Shown piece after piece: positions 39,378-39,781 of a DNA stretch of 39,781 nt (positions within the stretch are counted from its first letter, which is position 1; every line of letters begins with the position of its first letter). A model generated the notes under the pieces. That model saw only the letters and a program-made list of their open reading frames with translations. It did not search any database and was not told the origin of the DNA. Location: positions 1 through 39,781 of the forward strand of contig JAIXXV010000023.1 of the NCBI GenBank assembly GCA_027490575.1, read 5' to 3'. The stretch is from a bacterium. Lineage in GTDB: Bacteria > Patescibacteriota > Minisyncoccia > Phycocordibacterales > CAIZLB01. A program made the translations under genes and the position numbers.

Positions 39378-39781
39378 ATGAATCCTCAAGAAAACAATCA
39401 AAATCAAACTCCTTACCAACCTCAAGCGGATGTTCCAACACCAGCAACGACAATGCCAGTTACATCTCCAGAGTCTCAACCGCAAGCACAACCTACACAA
39501 GTGCCACCTGCTCCTGAAGCCAAGATAGGGAAGTTCAAGGCAAGCCGAATGATAGTAAAAGAGTCTTGGGCAATACTTATGCAAGATAAAGAGTTGGCAT
39601 TGTTTCCGATAGTATCGTCGATTGTTAGTTTGATAGCGCTTATAGTAATGTTTGCTGTGTTTTTCTTTGTATCACTATCTGGTAGTCTGGCCAATATAGA
39701 AAACATGAGCCAGACAGGTGCAGACGCCATCTTCTACGCAGTGCTGTTTGTCTACTATGTCATAATGTTCACAATAACAAA
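39378..39781 (+). CDS. Multi-pass membrane protein, N-terminal part (runs off the window)
   Basis: An open frame of 134 codons reaching the window edge. A Pro/Gln/Asn-rich soluble N-terminus of about 45 residues (PQENNQNQTPYQPQ, QPQAQPTQVPPAP) is followed by KFKASRMIVKESWAILMQDKELALFPIVSSIVSL. A strongly hydrophobic helix (LIALIVMFAVFFFVSLS) comes next, and a second begins at the edge (AIFYAVLFVYYVIMFTI). The S-W-x-x-L-x-x-D-K-E-L-x-L-F-P pattern resembles DUF6159-type multi-pass membrane proteins of unknown role; this match is from memory and moderate. TATAAT (39362-39367) is 10 nt before the ATG, again a near-leaderless start. Confidence 0.75.
   Translation, partial: MNPQENNQNQTPYQPQADVPTPATTMPVTSPESQPQAQPTQVPPAPEAKIGKFKASRMIVKESWAILMQDKELALFPIVSSIVSLIALIVMFAVFFFVSLSGSLANIENMSQTGADAIFYAVLFVYYVIMFTIT

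Overview
The window reads as a stretch of a small-genome, AT-rich bacterium of the Candidate Phyla Radiation (Patescibacteria, Parcubacteria-like). This is inference from several things. Informational, repair and cell-wall genes are packed among many unrecognised short proteins. There is a DUF4446 protein and a cysteine-free bL33. IF-2 has almost no N-terminal extension. Many start codons lie only 6-8 nt from a -10 box, as expected of leaderless mRNAs. TGA is used as a stop (miaA and several hypothetical genes) and the only tRNA-Trp has anticodon CCA, so the code looks standard (table 11). No rRNA, CRISPR array, insertion sequence or prophage was seen.

Layout. 1-3242: an IF-2 reading frame that stops after its GTPase domain, then two exported surface proteins. 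3249-7803: DUF4446 protein divergent from a cysteine desulfurase and a ClpB-type disaggregase. 7892-9630: tRNA-Tyr, a degenerate copy of its 3' end, bL33, a basic hypothetical protein and tRNA-Trp. 9662-13377: miaA, a NYN-domain gene broken by one TGA, tRNA-Leu, ParB and a lone CHC2 zinc-finger protein. 13379-16800: topA and dprA. 16904-20358: serS, an FtsQ-like protein and an S11 D,D-peptidase. 20367-20926: a structured RNA region and a small membrane protein. 21022-28231: tgt, two hypothetical proteins, uvrB, a hypothetical protein and gpmI. 28404-31996: a 55-aa basic protein, two adenylate-kinase-like proteins around a PemK/MazF-like toxin, and two hypothetical proteins. 32142-37368: uvrA, two small genes, uvrC. 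37434-37797: a second structured transcript. 37905-39781: ddl, tRNA-Ala and the start of a membrane protein.

Functionally the window holds the whole UvrABC excision-repair set, topoisomerase I, DprA and ParB for DNA upkeep. It has MiaA, Tgt and a desulfurase for tRNA modification, and Ddl, FtsQ and a carboxypeptidase for the wall and division. Two gene classes can be told apart by their start signals. Several recognisable genes have a -10 box next to the ATG and no Shine-Dalgarno. A scattered set of unrecognised single genes has Shine-Dalgarno sequences, often a longer leader, and a private terminator.

The most unusual signals are: degenerate 7-bp repeat arrays that form the stop codons of serS, tgt and uvrA; two multi-hairpin transcripts with near-consensus promoters; a very short promoter-terminator unit opposite the toxin; low-complexity insertions in at least six conserved enzymes; and a ClpB with a ClpC-like IGF loop.
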